DNA of 64,000 nucleotides from Bacillus licheniformis DSM 13 = ATCC 14580 (GCF_000011645.1 NC_006270.3:2663501-2727500), one strand, 5' to 3'. Counted from the first letter of the stretch, positions 8,451 to 16,756 are shown. Made by a program: numbers and translations. The notes: generated by a model not told the origin, from the letters alone.

Positions 8451-8535
8451 GAATTGATCATTCATTACCTTCAGTTTGTATCTTTTTATTTTGTCATCAA
8501 ACAGGAACTATTTAGATATTGTTCGGTATCTTTTT

Positions 8536-8899
8536 AGTTCAGTCCCTCAACCTATTAAAACCTGTGAGTGGCATTGAAATCAGCCTCATTGATGCCCTCA
8601 GGATCGGAAAACGAAGACGTCATCGACACCATTCAGTTCAAGCACAGAGCTTGAAAAAGTCAAAAAATTCATTGACATCCTGGACGGCAGAGAAAAAGAA
8701 GTTTATTGCCGGCCGCTTTAGCCTTGATTTGAAGAAAGAAAAAACGCAGCGGGAAATTGCGAAGGAGCTCGGGATTTCACGGAGCTATGTGTCGCGGATA
8801 GAGAAGCGGGCGCTGATGAAGGTGTTTCACGAGTTTTACCGGGAGAAGAAGGAGCTTTTTCCTAATTTGGAATATAAAAAGACCGCAAAGCTTTCTTAA
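8536..8899 (+). pseudogene. sigK: sigK (spoIIIC-like) 3'-fragment, copy B
   Basis: Matches the C-terminal half of SigK. GIEISLIDAL is followed by a +1 shift at the same point as in copy A (CTC-A-GGATCGG). An out-of-frame stretch follows, then correct frame again from FIAGRFSLDLKKEKTQREIA through KELGISRSYVSRIEKRALMK and VFHEFYREKKE to a TAA at 8897-8899. Region 4 (promoter -35 recognition HTH) is intact and in frame, whereas regions 2 and 3 are absent or scrambled. The shared frameshift with copy A means the two descend from one already damaged copy, or that one seeded the other. It separates the D-amino-acid cluster from the next block. Confidence 0.88.
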
Positions 8900-8917
8900 A
8901 GAAACGTTGCGGTCTTT
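8878..8917. terminator. Hairpin overlapping the end of sigK copy B
   Basis: AAAGACCGCAA pairs with TTGCGGTCTTT around an 18-base loop; on the plus strand it is followed by GGGTCTCTTTC rather than a clean T-run. Possible terminator. Confidence 0.5.
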
Positions 8918-9030
8918 GGGTCTCTTTCTTGCTTAGTATAAAGTCAATGGATTTCCAGCGCGAATCCAGTGGACATACATCCATTGATTGGCTTCCCCTG
9001 CTCGAGTGAATGTGGAGAAACCTGAATATG

Positions 9031-9600
9031 TCAATCAGCTTCGGAATTAAATGCGTGTTGATGTTCCTCTGCTTGACTATTTAATATGCGATAGCTGGAC
9101 CCTCCAATATGAAGCGGAACATCCAATTTTTCTAAATTCGGCATGCCTTTTTTTAAGAAAAGCTCTTTATCTTGATATCTCTGTAAAACTTCTCCCGCAA
9201 TCCACTCTTGATCGCCCAAAGTGGAAATACTGTGTACTTTACACTCATAAGCAAAATATGCATCAGTTAAAATCGGTACCTCGGCTTTTAGCCCTTCTTC
9301 GTATTGAATATGAAATGCTTCAAACTTATTGATATCTCTGCCGCTGTGGGTGCCTAATGCTTGAATTAATTCCGAGCATCTCCCCGGAAGAAAATTCACA
9401 CCGAAAACGCCACTTTTCTCAATCAATTTGTAAGTAAATGTCTCATTATTTAACGATATCCCATACATTCCGGGAGAAGATCCGATATACGTATGCCACC
9501 CGGAGGCCATGGCGTTTTTTTCACCTTCATATTGAGCCGTAACGACAGCTACCATGCCGGGATAGGCGTACCAAATGGGTTCATCAATCGGTGCTCTCAT
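9031..9600 (-). CDS. Flavin reductase family protein (FMN-binding split barrel)
   Basis: About 189 residues. The sequence MVAVVTAQYEGEKNAMASGW with YIGSSPGMYGISL fits the flavin-reductase-like split-barrel family, whose members bind FMN and reduce it or act as NAD(P)H:flavin oxidoreductases. The start at 9600 (MRAPIDEPIW) is preferred because AAAGGAGCGGTGGAG precedes it. An in-frame ATG eight codons earlier lacks a site and its codons contain this Shine-Dalgarno. Directly upstream on the same strand is the decayed start of an arginase-family gene. No partner monooxygenase is visible, so the substrate is unknown. Confidence 0.85.
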   Translation of the reverse strand: MRAPIDEPIWYAYPGMVAVVTAQYEGEKNAMASGWHTYIGSSPGMYGISLNNETFTYKLIEKSGVFGVNFLPGRCSELIQALGTHSGRDINKFEAFHIQYEEGLKAEVPILTDAYFAYECKVHSISTLGDQEWIAGEVLQRYQDKELFLKKGMPNLEKLDVPLHIGGSSYRILNSQAEEHQHAFNSEAD

Positions 9601-9629
9601 CTCCACCGCTCCTTTTAGATTCATTTTTT

Positions 9630-9785
9630 ATTAAAATTTGAGAGGCTCGCATCTGGATCGACATGTTCTCGTCAAAAGGACCGTTCGTTTTAGCTGCAAG
9701 CCAGTTTAATAAATGGGCTCACAGCAGGCTGTTTCCGACTTGCTATTGCCGGCATGAGTAAACGAAGCGTCTTATTTTCTGCCAC
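9630..9785 (-). pseudogene. Arginase-family protein, N-terminal remnant
   Basis: A GTG at 9785 with an AAAGGAAGGG site starts AENKTLRLLMP, the usual opening of a group of arginase/agmatinase-like proteins. After a frameshift the expected continuation appears (AHLLNWLAAKTNGPFDENMS). The reading then runs into the flavin reductase start region and no catalytic metal-binding motif follows. So only about 45 codons of the N-terminus survive, broken by a frameshift. The identification rests on the LLMP and LLNWLAxKTxGP words and is moderately secure. Confidence 0.55.
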
Positions 9786-9867
9786 TTATATACCCTTCCT
9801 TTCAAATATTCATAAGAACGATGCATAAATGATAAACCCTATAGCAACTATAGGGTCAAGGAGTTCG

Positions 9868-10713
9868 TTATTTTTTCAGCACTCTGAATTCTGTGAGGAA
9901 GTCTTCTTCTTTTAATGAGTTATAGCTGTTTGGAAAAGAAACTTGATATACTTTTCCATCCGTTTGAATGCCATGAGTTTCAATAAAATGGTACAGTTTT
10001 TGATAGTATGAAAAATAATTTGTTGAAGAGCAATCAAATGAAATACACACATATTCACCGGATGGGATCGTATCCATCCCAATATTTTGTTCTTCTGTAT
10101 CTATCTTTGCTCCATCGTAAATCGTCGTATAAACACTGTTGCAATAAATGTCACCTGAATTTTTATAAGGCTTTAAATCATAAATCAGTCCATAATAGTT
10201 ATCGACCATATCTCCTCTTTCTTCCAGGACCTCAGCCAGTTTTCGGTAATACAAATCTGATTGGTCATGAGGATTCACTTGAGGTGTCGCTGCTTTTAAA
10301 ATGGTTTGGCCTTCTATATGCCGAACATACACCAGACCTTCTTCTTTTTTAGCGCGTATCTCCAATTGTTCATGAAGCTGGTCCTTTCTTCTTTGAAGCA
10401 ATTGCCTGGCACGTTCGAGTTTTTCCATTTCACGCTCAATAACGTTTTCTTGCTCCTCAAGAAAGGTTTGCATCAGTTCAGGGGCAGATGTATGTGAGAT
10501 AATGCGCTTAATTTCTTCCAAAGGCGTTTTAATGGATTTGAGATATTTTATAATATCCAAATAAAAGAACTGTTTAACATGGTAATATCGATAGCCGTTA
10601 TCCCGGTCTGTACATTGAGGCTTGAAAATTCCGATCTTATCATAATAGCGCAATGTTTGAATGGAAATGTTATTTAGACGGGCTGTTTCCCCGATTGAAA
10701 AATATTCCTTCAT
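9868..10713 (-). CDS. MerR family regulator with GyrI-like effector domain (BltR/BmrR type)
   Basis: About 281 residues. The MerR winged helix EYFSIGETARLNNISIQTLR with YYDKIGIFKP is followed by a coiled-coil dimer helix (about 80-125). A C-terminal effector domain resembles BmrR/BltR drug-binding domains (PSGEYVCISFDCSS...YYQKLYHFIETHGIQ). Such regulators untwist 19-bp-spacer promoters on binding cationic or hydrophobic drugs. The ATG at 10713 is chosen because AAAGGATGGGATTC precedes it; the ATG three codons earlier has no spacing to a site. No adjacent efflux gene is present, so the target is unknown. Confidence 0.88.
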   Translation of the reverse strand: MKEYFSIGETARLNNISIQTLRYYDKIGIFKPQCTDRDNGYRYYHVKQFFYLDIIKYLKSIKTPLEEIKRIISHTSAPELMQTFLEEQENVIEREMEKLERARQLLQRRKDQLHEQLEIRAKKEEGLVYVRHIEGQTILKAATPQVNPHDQSDLYYRKLAEVLEERGDMVDNYYGLIYDLKPYKNSGDIYCNSVYTTIYDGAKIDTEEQNIGMDTIPSGEYVCISFDCSSTNYFSYYQKLYHFIETHGIQTDGKVYQVSFPNSYNSLKEEDFLTEFRVLKK

Positions 10714-10764
10714 GAATCCCATCCTTTCTTCTTAGTTCTAAGAATTATCCTTCCTCTCCACAAT

Positions 10765-10935
10765 TACCTTCAAAAAGTGAAAAATTACATCAACATCTTG
10801 GACGGACGGAAAAAAGTCATCGACAGCCGTTTCGGCCTTGATCCGAAGAAAGAGAAAACGCGAAGAAGCGGGCGCTGCGGATATGTTTCAGAAGTGTGAT
10901 CAGACGGAGAAGGAAAAGCGGAAACACTATCAGTC
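10765..10935 (+). pseudogene. sigK: sigK (spoIIIC-like) 3'-fragment, copy C
   Basis: LQKVKNYINILDGRKKVIDS then RFGLDPKKEKTR correspond to the SigK segment EKVKQYIDILDDREKEVIVG-RFGLDLKKEKTQ. A deletion then removes most of the region-4 helix-turn-helix. Sequence resumes with KRAL and, in a shifted frame, MFQKCDQTEKEKRKH, the SigK C-terminus. It lies between the MerR regulator and the sulfur island and is followed by a strong hairpin. Plainly non-functional. Confidence 0.8.
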
Positions 10936-10970
10936 AAGAGGCCGGGAGTAAGACATAGCGGCCTCTTGAC
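10933..10970. terminator. Hairpin after sigK copy C
   Basis: GTCAAGAGGCC and GGCCTCTTGAC form an 11-bp perfect stem followed by TTTTTATT on the plus strand. It sits just downstream of the minus-strand cstB-like gene as well. Confidence 0.7.
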
Positions 10971-11006
10971 TTTTTATTCCATGCGCTTGAGCAGAGAAAT
11001 TTTCTT

Positions 11007-12440
11007 TCATTTTAATTCGCTGCAAGGGGTTGAAATTGCAAGCCCGTCTTTCTGCCATTGGACAATGCCGCCGCTTAAACTCAATACTTGTTTGAAACTA
11101 CCGTTAGCTTGCAGGATGCTGGCTCCTATTGCAGATCGGGCTCCGGAATGGCATTGCACAAGAATCGGACAGTCTTTTCTAATTTCATCGAGCCGTTCTG
11201 GGAGCGTTCCCAGCATGATGTGTTGCGCATTCGGAATGTGACCTTCCTGCCATTCAGTCAGATTGCGAACATCAAGCACTTGCACAAAGCCGTCTTCCAC
11301 TAATTTTGCGATCTCACGTGGTGTGATCTCAGCGTACGATTCAAGTGAAAAAGCACCGTCTGCCAAGATTTTGTCACGATCGATAAACCCTGCCGCGTTG
11401 TCAATGCCTACGGAGCGCAGCGCTTCCAGGAGTTCGTTCACTTCTGCCGGATTCGCGATTAAGTACACAGGACGATTGTAGTCGATGAGCCAGCCTGCCC
11501 AGTTTGTAAACCCCTTGTTGAATGGAATGTTGATCGTGCCTTTGAGGTGCCCTTCAGCAAATTCCCGGGAGGAGCGGGTATCCACAATTTGCTCTTTCCC
11601 CTGCAAATCTTTCACTTGTTCAATCGACATAATCTCTAAAACGGCAGAAAGATCTTTGAGCAATGCAGGGCCTTCTTTATTCACTCGTTTCATCTCAGCA
11701 AAATACTTCGGCGGTTCTGGTTGTCCATCAAGCAAGGCATTTACGAATTCCTCTTCATCGGTGTAAGCCATTGCCCAGTTAAACATCTTTTCGTAGCCGA
11801 CAGTCGTAGTTGGAATGGCTCCCAATGCCTTGCCGCAAGCGCTCCCTGCGCCGTGAGCCGGCCAAACCTGCAAGTAATCCGGGAGCTGTTTAAACTTCAT
11901 GAGGGACTTGAACATCGCTCTTGCCCCCGACTCTGACGTTCCCTTAATCCCCGCCGCCTTTTCAAGCAAATCGGGTCTGCCGATGTCGCCTGCAAAGACG
12001 AAATCTCCAGTAAAGATGCCGATTGGACGATCCGCATTTCCTCCGCCGTCCGTCAACAGGAAAGAAATGCTTTCCGGGGTATGGCCGGGAGTATGCATAA
12101 CCTCAAACATCAGGTTACCAATGGAAAAGCGATCGCCGTCTTTCACAAGTTGATGTTTCGATTCATCGACATATTGGTATTTCCAATTTGCGTCTCCTTC
12201 ATCGGAAAGATACAGCTTCGCTTGATGTGTAGCGCCGAGTTCGCGGGCACCGGAAACAAAGTCGGCGTGAATATGGGTTTCTGCGGCCGCTGTGATGTTT
12301 AGCCCTTCTTCCTTGGCTGCTTGCAAATATGGTTTTAGATTGCGGCCGGGGTCAATCACAATGGCTTCCCCTGTTTTTTGGCAGCCAACCAGATAGGATG
12401 CATGGGCCAGTTTTTTATCGTAAAAATAGCGCAATAACAT
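11007..12440 (-). CDS. cstB: CstB-like persulfide dioxygenase-sulfurtransferase
   Basis: About 477 residues in three domains. An N-terminal metallo-beta-lactamase-fold dioxygenase carries THIHADF and HTPGHTPES metal motifs. A middle rhodanese-like domain has no catalytic Cys (LIANPAEV where Cys is expected). A C-terminal rhodanese has an intact CHSGARS loop. This MBL-pseudorhodanese-rhodanese order is that of CstB, which oxidises persulfides and makes thiosulfate. The start at 12440 is set by GAGGGGGAATACAAC; an earlier in-frame ATG has none. It lies 72 bp after sqr, so sulfide oxidised by SQR to persulfide would be passed on. In the first motif Phe replaces the usual His after Asp. Confidence 0.9.
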   Translation of the reverse strand: MLLRYFYDKKLAHASYLVGCQKTGEAIVIDPGRNLKPYLQAAKEEGLNITAAAETHIHADFVSGARELGATHQAKLYLSDEGDANWKYQYVDESKHQLVKDGDRFSIGNLMFEVMHTPGHTPESISFLLTDGGGNADRPIGIFTGDFVFAGDIGRPDLLEKAAGIKGTSESGARAMFKSLMKFKQLPDYLQVWPAHGAGSACGKALGAIPTTTVGYEKMFNWAMAYTDEEEFVNALLDGQPEPPKYFAEMKRVNKEGPALLKDLSAVLEIMSIEQVKDLQGKEQIVDTRSSREFAEGHLKGTINIPFNKGFTNWAGWLIDYNRPVYLIANPAEVNELLEALRSVGIDNAAGFIDRDKILADGAFSLESYAEITPREIAKLVEDGFVQVLDVRNLTEWQEGHIPNAQHIMLGTLPERLDEIRKDCPILVQCHSGARSAIGASILQANGSFKQVLSLSGGIVQWQKDGLAISTPCSELK

Positions 12441-12512
12441 GTTGTATTCCCCCTCTTGAAACATTTATCGTAATATATCCTTTTTTGAGTTCGCATCATG
12501 CTTTGTCCTGTC

Positions 12513-13712
12513 TTACATCAGTCCTTTTAACATGCCATTCCAATACATGATGGGAAGCAGTCTTCTTTTTAACAGGTACATGCTGAATCGTTCCTTGGAC
12601 TGATCAAATGGAAACGTTTCTTGCGGCACCTTGTGATAGTCAAACTCGGCCAGCACGAGTTTGTTGTACCCTGTAACCAAGGGGCACGAGGTATATCCAT
12701 CGTACTTTGCATCTAATGAAGAGCCTTTTATCAAGGACATCAGATTTCGCACGACAACCGGAGCCTGTTTGCGAACTGCCGCCCCTGTTTTGGACGTCGG
12801 CAGGTTGGCACAGTCACCAATTCCGAAAACATTGGCAAACTTTTTGTGCTGCAGAGTGTACGGATCAACATCGACCCAGCCGCCGGCATCCGCCAATGCG
12901 CTTTCTTTTATACATGAAGGTGCTTTCATCGGTGGAGTCACATGAAGAAGATCATATGTGAATACTTCCTGCTCCCCCGTCTCCAAATGTTCGAACAAGG
13001 CTTCTTTTGAATCAGGCCGAATTTCGATTAAGTTTCTCTTGTACATCGTTTGGATATCCTTGCGCAGGACGACTTTTTCGAGCGCATTTGCGTATTTGGT
13101 GACATCAAAAATGATCGATTTCGCCGATGCAAAAATAATCTCCGACTGATGGCGGACATTTGACTTGCGGAAATAGTCGTCTGCTAAGTACATAATTTTC
13201 TGTGGAGCTCCCCCGCATTTTACGGGAGAATCAGGATGAGTGAAAATGGCGGTTCCGCCTTTAAAATTGCGGATGTTTTCCCAAGTGCTGTCTACCGTAT
13301 GATATGAATAGTTGCTGCAAACCCCGTTTTTTCCGACCGCATCTTTCAAGCCTTTGACCCCGTCCCAATCGATTTGCAAACCGGCTGCTGCAACAAGATA
13401 ATCATAGGAAACGATCGTTCCTTGTTTTGTAAGAAGTGTGTTCTGATTCGGCCGAAACTCCGTTACAGCATCGCCGATCAAGTCGACACCAGCGGGAATT
13501 AAAGAAGCCAGATCTCGCTCGGACTCTTCCTTCTTCGCTGCGCCGCCTCCAACTAATGTCCACAAAGGCTGGTAGTAGTGCTTTGTTTGCGGGTCAATGA
13601 TGGCAATTTGTCCTTTGAGTTTTTTAGAAATCCTTACGAGACGGGCGGCGACAGAGATGCCAGCAGTCCCGGCTCCTACAATGACAATGGAATAACGAGC
13701 ATGTCTTGCCAT
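12513..13712 (-). CDS. sqr: Sulfide:quinone oxidoreductase
   Basis: About 399 residues. An N-terminal FAD-binding motif, IVIVGAGTAGISVAARL, is followed by HYYQPLWTLVGGG, CGGAPQKIMYLAD with a redox-active cysteine, and FGIGDCANLPTSKTGAAVRK near the C-terminus, all typical of SQR-like flavoproteins. The enzyme oxidises sulfide to persulfide/sulfane sulfur and passes electrons to menaquinone at the membrane. The ATG at 13712 has GGGGGTTGACC before it. It follows the two-component regulator gene with a 160-bp gap that holds a GC-rich palindrome, and precedes cstB. This pairing is the core of a sulfide detoxification module. Confidence 0.9.
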   Translation of the reverse strand: MARHARYSIVIVGAGTAGISVAARLVRISKKLKGQIAIIDPQTKHYYQPLWTLVGGGAAKKEESERDLASLIPAGVDLIGDAVTEFRPNQNTLLTKQGTIVSYDYLVAAAGLQIDWDGVKGLKDAVGKNGVCSNYSYHTVDSTWENIRNFKGGTAIFTHPDSPVKCGGAPQKIMYLADDYFRKSNVRHQSEIIFASAKSIIFDVTKYANALEKVVLRKDIQTMYKRNLIEIRPDSKEALFEHLETGEQEVFTYDLLHVTPPMKAPSCIKESALADAGGWVDVDPYTLQHKKFANVFGIGDCANLPTSKTGAAVRKQAPVVVRNLMSLIKGSSLDAKYDGYTSCPLVTGYNKLVLAEFDYHKVPQETFPFDQSKERFSMYLLKRRLLPIMYWNGMLKGLM

Positions 13713-13804
13713 GGTCAACCCCCATATTTTTATAGAAAGCTGCTGTTTTTCTTAATGATGCGTCTCTCTTTTTTTAAGTTAACATCAATCTTCCTTTTTC
13801 TGTA

Positions 13805-13820
13805 TAGGGGAACTCCCCTA
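13805..13820. promoter_or_regulatory. GC-rich palindrome upstream of sqr
   Basis: TAGGGGAACTCCCCTA is a 16-base near-perfect palindrome about 95 bases upstream of the sqr start. Its TAGGG...CCCTA arms recall, from memory, sites bound by the NarL-family regulator NreC, and the gene immediately upstream encodes a NarL-family response regulator. It is therefore a candidate target of that regulator. It could instead be a variant CstR-type operator. Confidence 0.5.
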
Positions 13821-13872
13821 CTTTTATGTGAGCTCCGTCTTCACAAGCTGACAGGGGTTAAGGGGCCGTATG

Positions 13873-14517
13873 TTACAACGACAGATCGAGATATTTATTT
13901 TTGATCGCATATTGAATCAATTCGTGTTTCGAGTCCAGATCTAACTTCTGCATCATATTCGTTTTGTGGTTTTCGACGGTTTTGACGCTGATTGAGAGTT
14001 TATCGGCAATCTCCTTATTGGCATAACCCAGCACAATGAATCTGAGAATCTCCTTTTCGCGGACAGTTAATACAGAGGTCGGCTTTTTGGGCTCTGAATT
14101 GAGCCATTGATCAATGATGTCTTGCGATACAGATGTTTTGTAAAAGAGATTGCTCCTGTACACTTCGACAATCGCCTGATAAAGCAACCGATAATGGCTG
14201 TTTTTCAAGACGTAGCCATGCGCCCCCGCCTCTATTGCTTTTTGGACAAAAATTTCCTCATCATGCATTGTCAAAATCACGATTTTAACAGAAGGATTCA
14301 ACTTTCGGATCTCACTGCTCGCTGTGAATCCGTCCAACCCGTTCGGCATCGACAAATCCATCAGCACGACATCCGGCTTTAACTGTCCGGCGCTAAGAAC
14401 GGCTTCGTTGCCATTATTGCTTTCTCCCGCAATTTCAATTCCAGAAAAGCCTTCCAAAAGGACACGGATGCCCTTGCGAATCATCATATGGTCATCGACC
14501 AGCAATACCCTGATCAC
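13873..14517 (-). CDS. NarL/LuxR-family response regulator of a redox-type two-component system
   Basis: 214 residues. The receiver domain has Asp8/Asp9 and the phosphoacceptor Asp54 (VVLMDLSMPNG), then Thr82 and a conserved Lys (YVLKNS). The C-terminal LuxR-type helix-turn-helix includes LTVREKEILRFIVLGYANKE and VKTVENHKTNMMQKL. A GTG start overlaps the kinase stop by 26 bases, so the pair is coupled. Closest family type by appearance is NreC/DegU-like. Position between the sulfur operon and sqr-cstB implies that it controls sulfide or persulfide oxidation genes. Confidence 0.9.
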   Translation of the reverse strand: MIRVLLVDDHMMIRKGIRVLLEGFSGIEIAGESNNGNEAVLSAGQLKPDVVLMDLSMPNGLDGFTASSEIRKLNPSVKIVILTMHDEEIFVQKAIEAGAHGYVLKNSHYRLLYQAIVEVYRSNLFYKTSVSQDIIDQWLNSEPKKPTSVLTVREKEILRFIVLGYANKEIADKLSISVKTVENHKTNMMQKLDLDSKHELIQYAIKNKYLDLSL

Positions 14518-15574
14518 TCTCCTTCCCCTCCTTGTCCTGTACTTTCACTTTAATCGTCGTGCCACTCTGAAGTGCAGAGTGAATTCGAAGACTTCCATCC
14601 ATCTGATCGACTCTCTCTTTCATATGTTTGAACCCCAGGCCTTCCTCTGTCAGCCCGCGTTCAAAACCAATGCCATCGTCCTGAATGATCAAAACGAGCT
14701 CGCCGTCTTCTTTGTAAAGTATGACTTCAATAAGTGTCGCCTGCGAATATTTCAGGGCATTATGAAGCGCCTCCTGAATGATGCGGTACAAATTGATTTC
14801 AAAAATCGGCAGCAAGCGATTGCTGATATCGCTTGAGGCAAACGTAATAGAAACATCCTGATGCGTCTTGTTTAAGCTGGAAACAAGATGCTTGACAGCA
14901 GGGATCAGCCCCAATTGATCGAGACTGTGCGGGCGCAGCTGGAGAGAGTAGAGCTTGACGTCTTGGATTGCTTTTTCCAGTTCATCGATGATGTCCTGCA
15001 TGTAATCTTTAAATGTTTCTTCCTGCTCCATGCGCGATTGAATCGCTTGAATGCCTACTGAAACCGAATAAAGCGATTGCCCTACACCATCGTGCAGTTC
15101 CTGGGCAAGCCGCTTGTGTTCGTTTTCCTGGGCCTCTAACGTTTTTTGCAGAACCAGCTTGGAGATCTTCGCTTCTTCCTCCTTTTTCTTCATTGTTAAA
15201 TCTTTCAGGACCAAAAGAACTTCCATTTGATCGCCGTTTTCGGAAATGACAGCCGTACTCATCTCCATGTCGACGAATCGCCCTTCATAGGTGGGCATCG
15301 AGGAGAGAAAATAAGGAATTTCCCGCTTGGCCAGCAAATAACAACGCTCTTCTCCCGCTTCCAGTTTTCTCGTTTGGCAGTAGGAACAGTACGGAACCTT
15401 ATCCCCTAGTTTCCATCCCGTCATCTTCTCTGCGGACGGATTAATCACCAGAATTGTGCGTTCCTGATCCATCATGATGATCCCATCCTGCAAATGGTCG
15501 AAGATCTGCCTTAAATAGCCGCTTTCATTTGACATTCCTTCTTCTGTATACCGAGCCGGGTTTTGACACATCAT
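14492..15574 (-). CDS. PAS-domain sensor histidine kinase (NreB/DegS-like) with PAS cysteines
   Basis: 360 residues and no transmembrane segment, so cytosolic. The PAS domain (about 18-125) contains Cys63, Cys66 (PYCSYC) and Cys78. A helix leads to the HisKA_3 dimerisation box, LAQELHDGVGQSL, with His161, then an HATPase_c domain (EALHNALKYS, DDGIGF, GLGFKHMKER). The CxxC plus a third Cys in the PAS suggests a thiol or metal-cluster redox sensor. Oxygen-sensing NreB also uses PAS cysteines, but with a different spacing. The start has AAGGGAGGGTCC. It is the penultimate regulatory step of the sulfur island and is followed directly by its regulator. Confidence 0.9.
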   Translation of the reverse strand: MMCQNPARYTEEGMSNESGYLRQIFDHLQDGIIMMDQERTILVINPSAEKMTGWKLGDKVPYCSYCQTRKLEAGEERCYLLAKREIPYFLSSMPTYEGRFVDMEMSTAVISENGDQMEVLLVLKDLTMKKKEEEAKISKLVLQKTLEAQENEHKRLAQELHDGVGQSLYSVSVGIQAIQSRMEQEETFKDYMQDIIDELEKAIQDVKLYSLQLRPHSLDQLGLIPAVKHLVSSLNKTHQDVSITFASSDISNRLLPIFEINLYRIIQEALHNALKYSQATLIEVILYKEDGELVLIIQDDGIGFERGLTEEGLGFKHMKERVDQMDGSLRIHSALQSGTTIKVKVQDKEGKESDQGIAGR

Positions 15575-15592
15575 GGACCCTCCCTTAGCTAT

Positions 15593-15928
15593 CTATTCCT
15601 CGTACAACTGATAGACTCTTTTTAACTTCTGTTCAAGCTGTTCAAAATGAATAAAACGCGCTTCTCGTAGACATTCGGTTCCCTCAATAAACAAAAGAAG
15701 CACAGGAACTGTGAAGACTGAAAACCTGCCGGCAACCTCTTCCACTATGTCAGCATTTATATGTCCTAATTTGATCTTTGGAAAGCGGGCCAACAGTGCT
15801 CTAAGCTGAGGCAGAACAGCGTGACAGACTGTGCATTGAGGTCTTGATATATATATAAAACTTAATTGATGATCAGTTATAAATTTCTCAATTGACACCA
15901 TTGAAGTTAGTTCTGCAGCTTCTTTCAT
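15593..15928 (-). CDS. Thioredoxin-like protein (YdfQ type)
   Basis: 111 residues with a thioredoxin fold. The active site is FIYISRPQCTVCHAVLP (CTVC, around residues 32-35), and the cis-proline segment is FTVPVLLLF. The redox motif differs from the CGPC of housekeeping thioredoxin. No signal peptide, so cytosolic. AAGGAGGAATTGG precedes the ATG. It sits 21 bp after the TauE-type permease and 18 bp before the sensor kinase, inside the sulfur island. It could reduce persulfides on the sulfurtransferases or feed thiol status to the kinase; both are inference. Confidence 0.85.
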   Translation of the reverse strand: MKEAAELTSMVSIEKFITDHQLSFIYISRPQCTVCHAVLPQLRALLARFPKIKLGHINADIVEEVAGRFSVFTVPVLLLFIEGTECLREARFIHFEQLEQKLKRVYQLYEE

Positions 15929-15949
15929 CCAATTCCTCCTTCAAGACGG

Positions 15950-16732
15950 TCAATACAGTAAGATATCAACCCAAATTTTCACTGTTGTAAGAAAAATAAC
16001 GAATATCAAAATACCTTGAAGAACTTTAGCATTCACTTTCTTGCCAATGAAAACACCTAGCGGGGATGCAATCAGACTGGCAGCCATTACAACCAAAGCC
16101 GGCATAATAGGCACCTGTCCAATGACGAGCTTTGTAGCTGTTGTTCCAATCGATGAAATAAATGTAACTGCGAGTGATGTTGCGATTGTGATTCGTGCAG
16201 GTATTTTTATAATGACTAACATGAGCGGAACAAGCAGAAAAGCTCCGCCCGCACCGACTATACCTGAAGCCAAACCGACCACAAAAGTCATGATTGAGGT
16301 TAATATCTTTGGAAAGCGAATGTGATCACTTTGATTACCTTCTGTTCCTGTCTTTGGAATCAACATGATGATGGCTGCAATGATCGCCAATAATCCGTAA
16401 ACCATGTTTATGGCATCTTCGGAGAAAAAATGTGACCCATAGCCGCCGATTAGACTTCCAAGCAAAATACTTAACCCCATGATGAAGATCAGTTCTTTAT
16501 TTAAGTAACCGTCTTTCCGGTAAGCCCACACACCGGAAAATGCAGCAATAAAAACCTGGACTGCCACTATACCTGAAACCTGGTGTGCGTTAAAGCCTGT
16601 AAACCCTAATAAAGCAGGTATATATAATAGCAACGGGTAATTAATAATTGCTCCCCCGACACCAAGCATTCCGGACATAAAAGAGCCAATGAATCCGATG
16701 AAAAATATAAGAAGAATAAAAGATATGTCCAC
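15950..16732 (-). CDS. yrkJ: TauE/SafE family sulfite/sulfur-anion exporter, YrkJ-like
   Basis: A 260-residue integral membrane protein of the TSUP family. It has about eight hydrophobic segments and two related glycine-rich halves (SFMSGMLGVGGAIINYPLLL and ASGIVGAGGAFLLVPLML). Members export sulfite or related sulfur anions and are regular partners of cst/yrk sulfur oxidation genes. The start is GTG with GGAGGAAAGGTA. A terminator-like hairpin lies between it and the upstream tusA gene, so expression may be lower than that of the first genes. It probably removes sulfite made by the two persulfide dioxygenases. Confidence 0.9.
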   Translation of the reverse strand: MDISFILLIFFIGFIGSFMSGMLGVGGAIINYPLLLYIPALLGFTGFNAHQVSGIVAVQVFIAAFSGVWAYRKDGYLNKELIFIMGLSILLGSLIGGYGSHFFSEDAINMVYGLLAIIAAIIMLIPKTGTEGNQSDHIRFPKILTSIMTFVVGLASGIVGAGGAFLLVPLMLVIIKIPARITIATSLAVTFISSIGTTATKLVIGQVPIMPALVVMAASLIASPLGVFIGKKVNAKVLQGILIFVIFLTTVKIWVDILLY

Positions 16733-16756
16733 TACCTTTCCTCCTTTCCATCAATA

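Noticed and set aside
8519..8899. A 126-codon plus-strand ORF that could be called a sigma factor
   Set aside because: Only region 4 aligns with SigK. The preceding part is out of frame and the start has no ribosome binding site, so it is treated as a sigK fragment.
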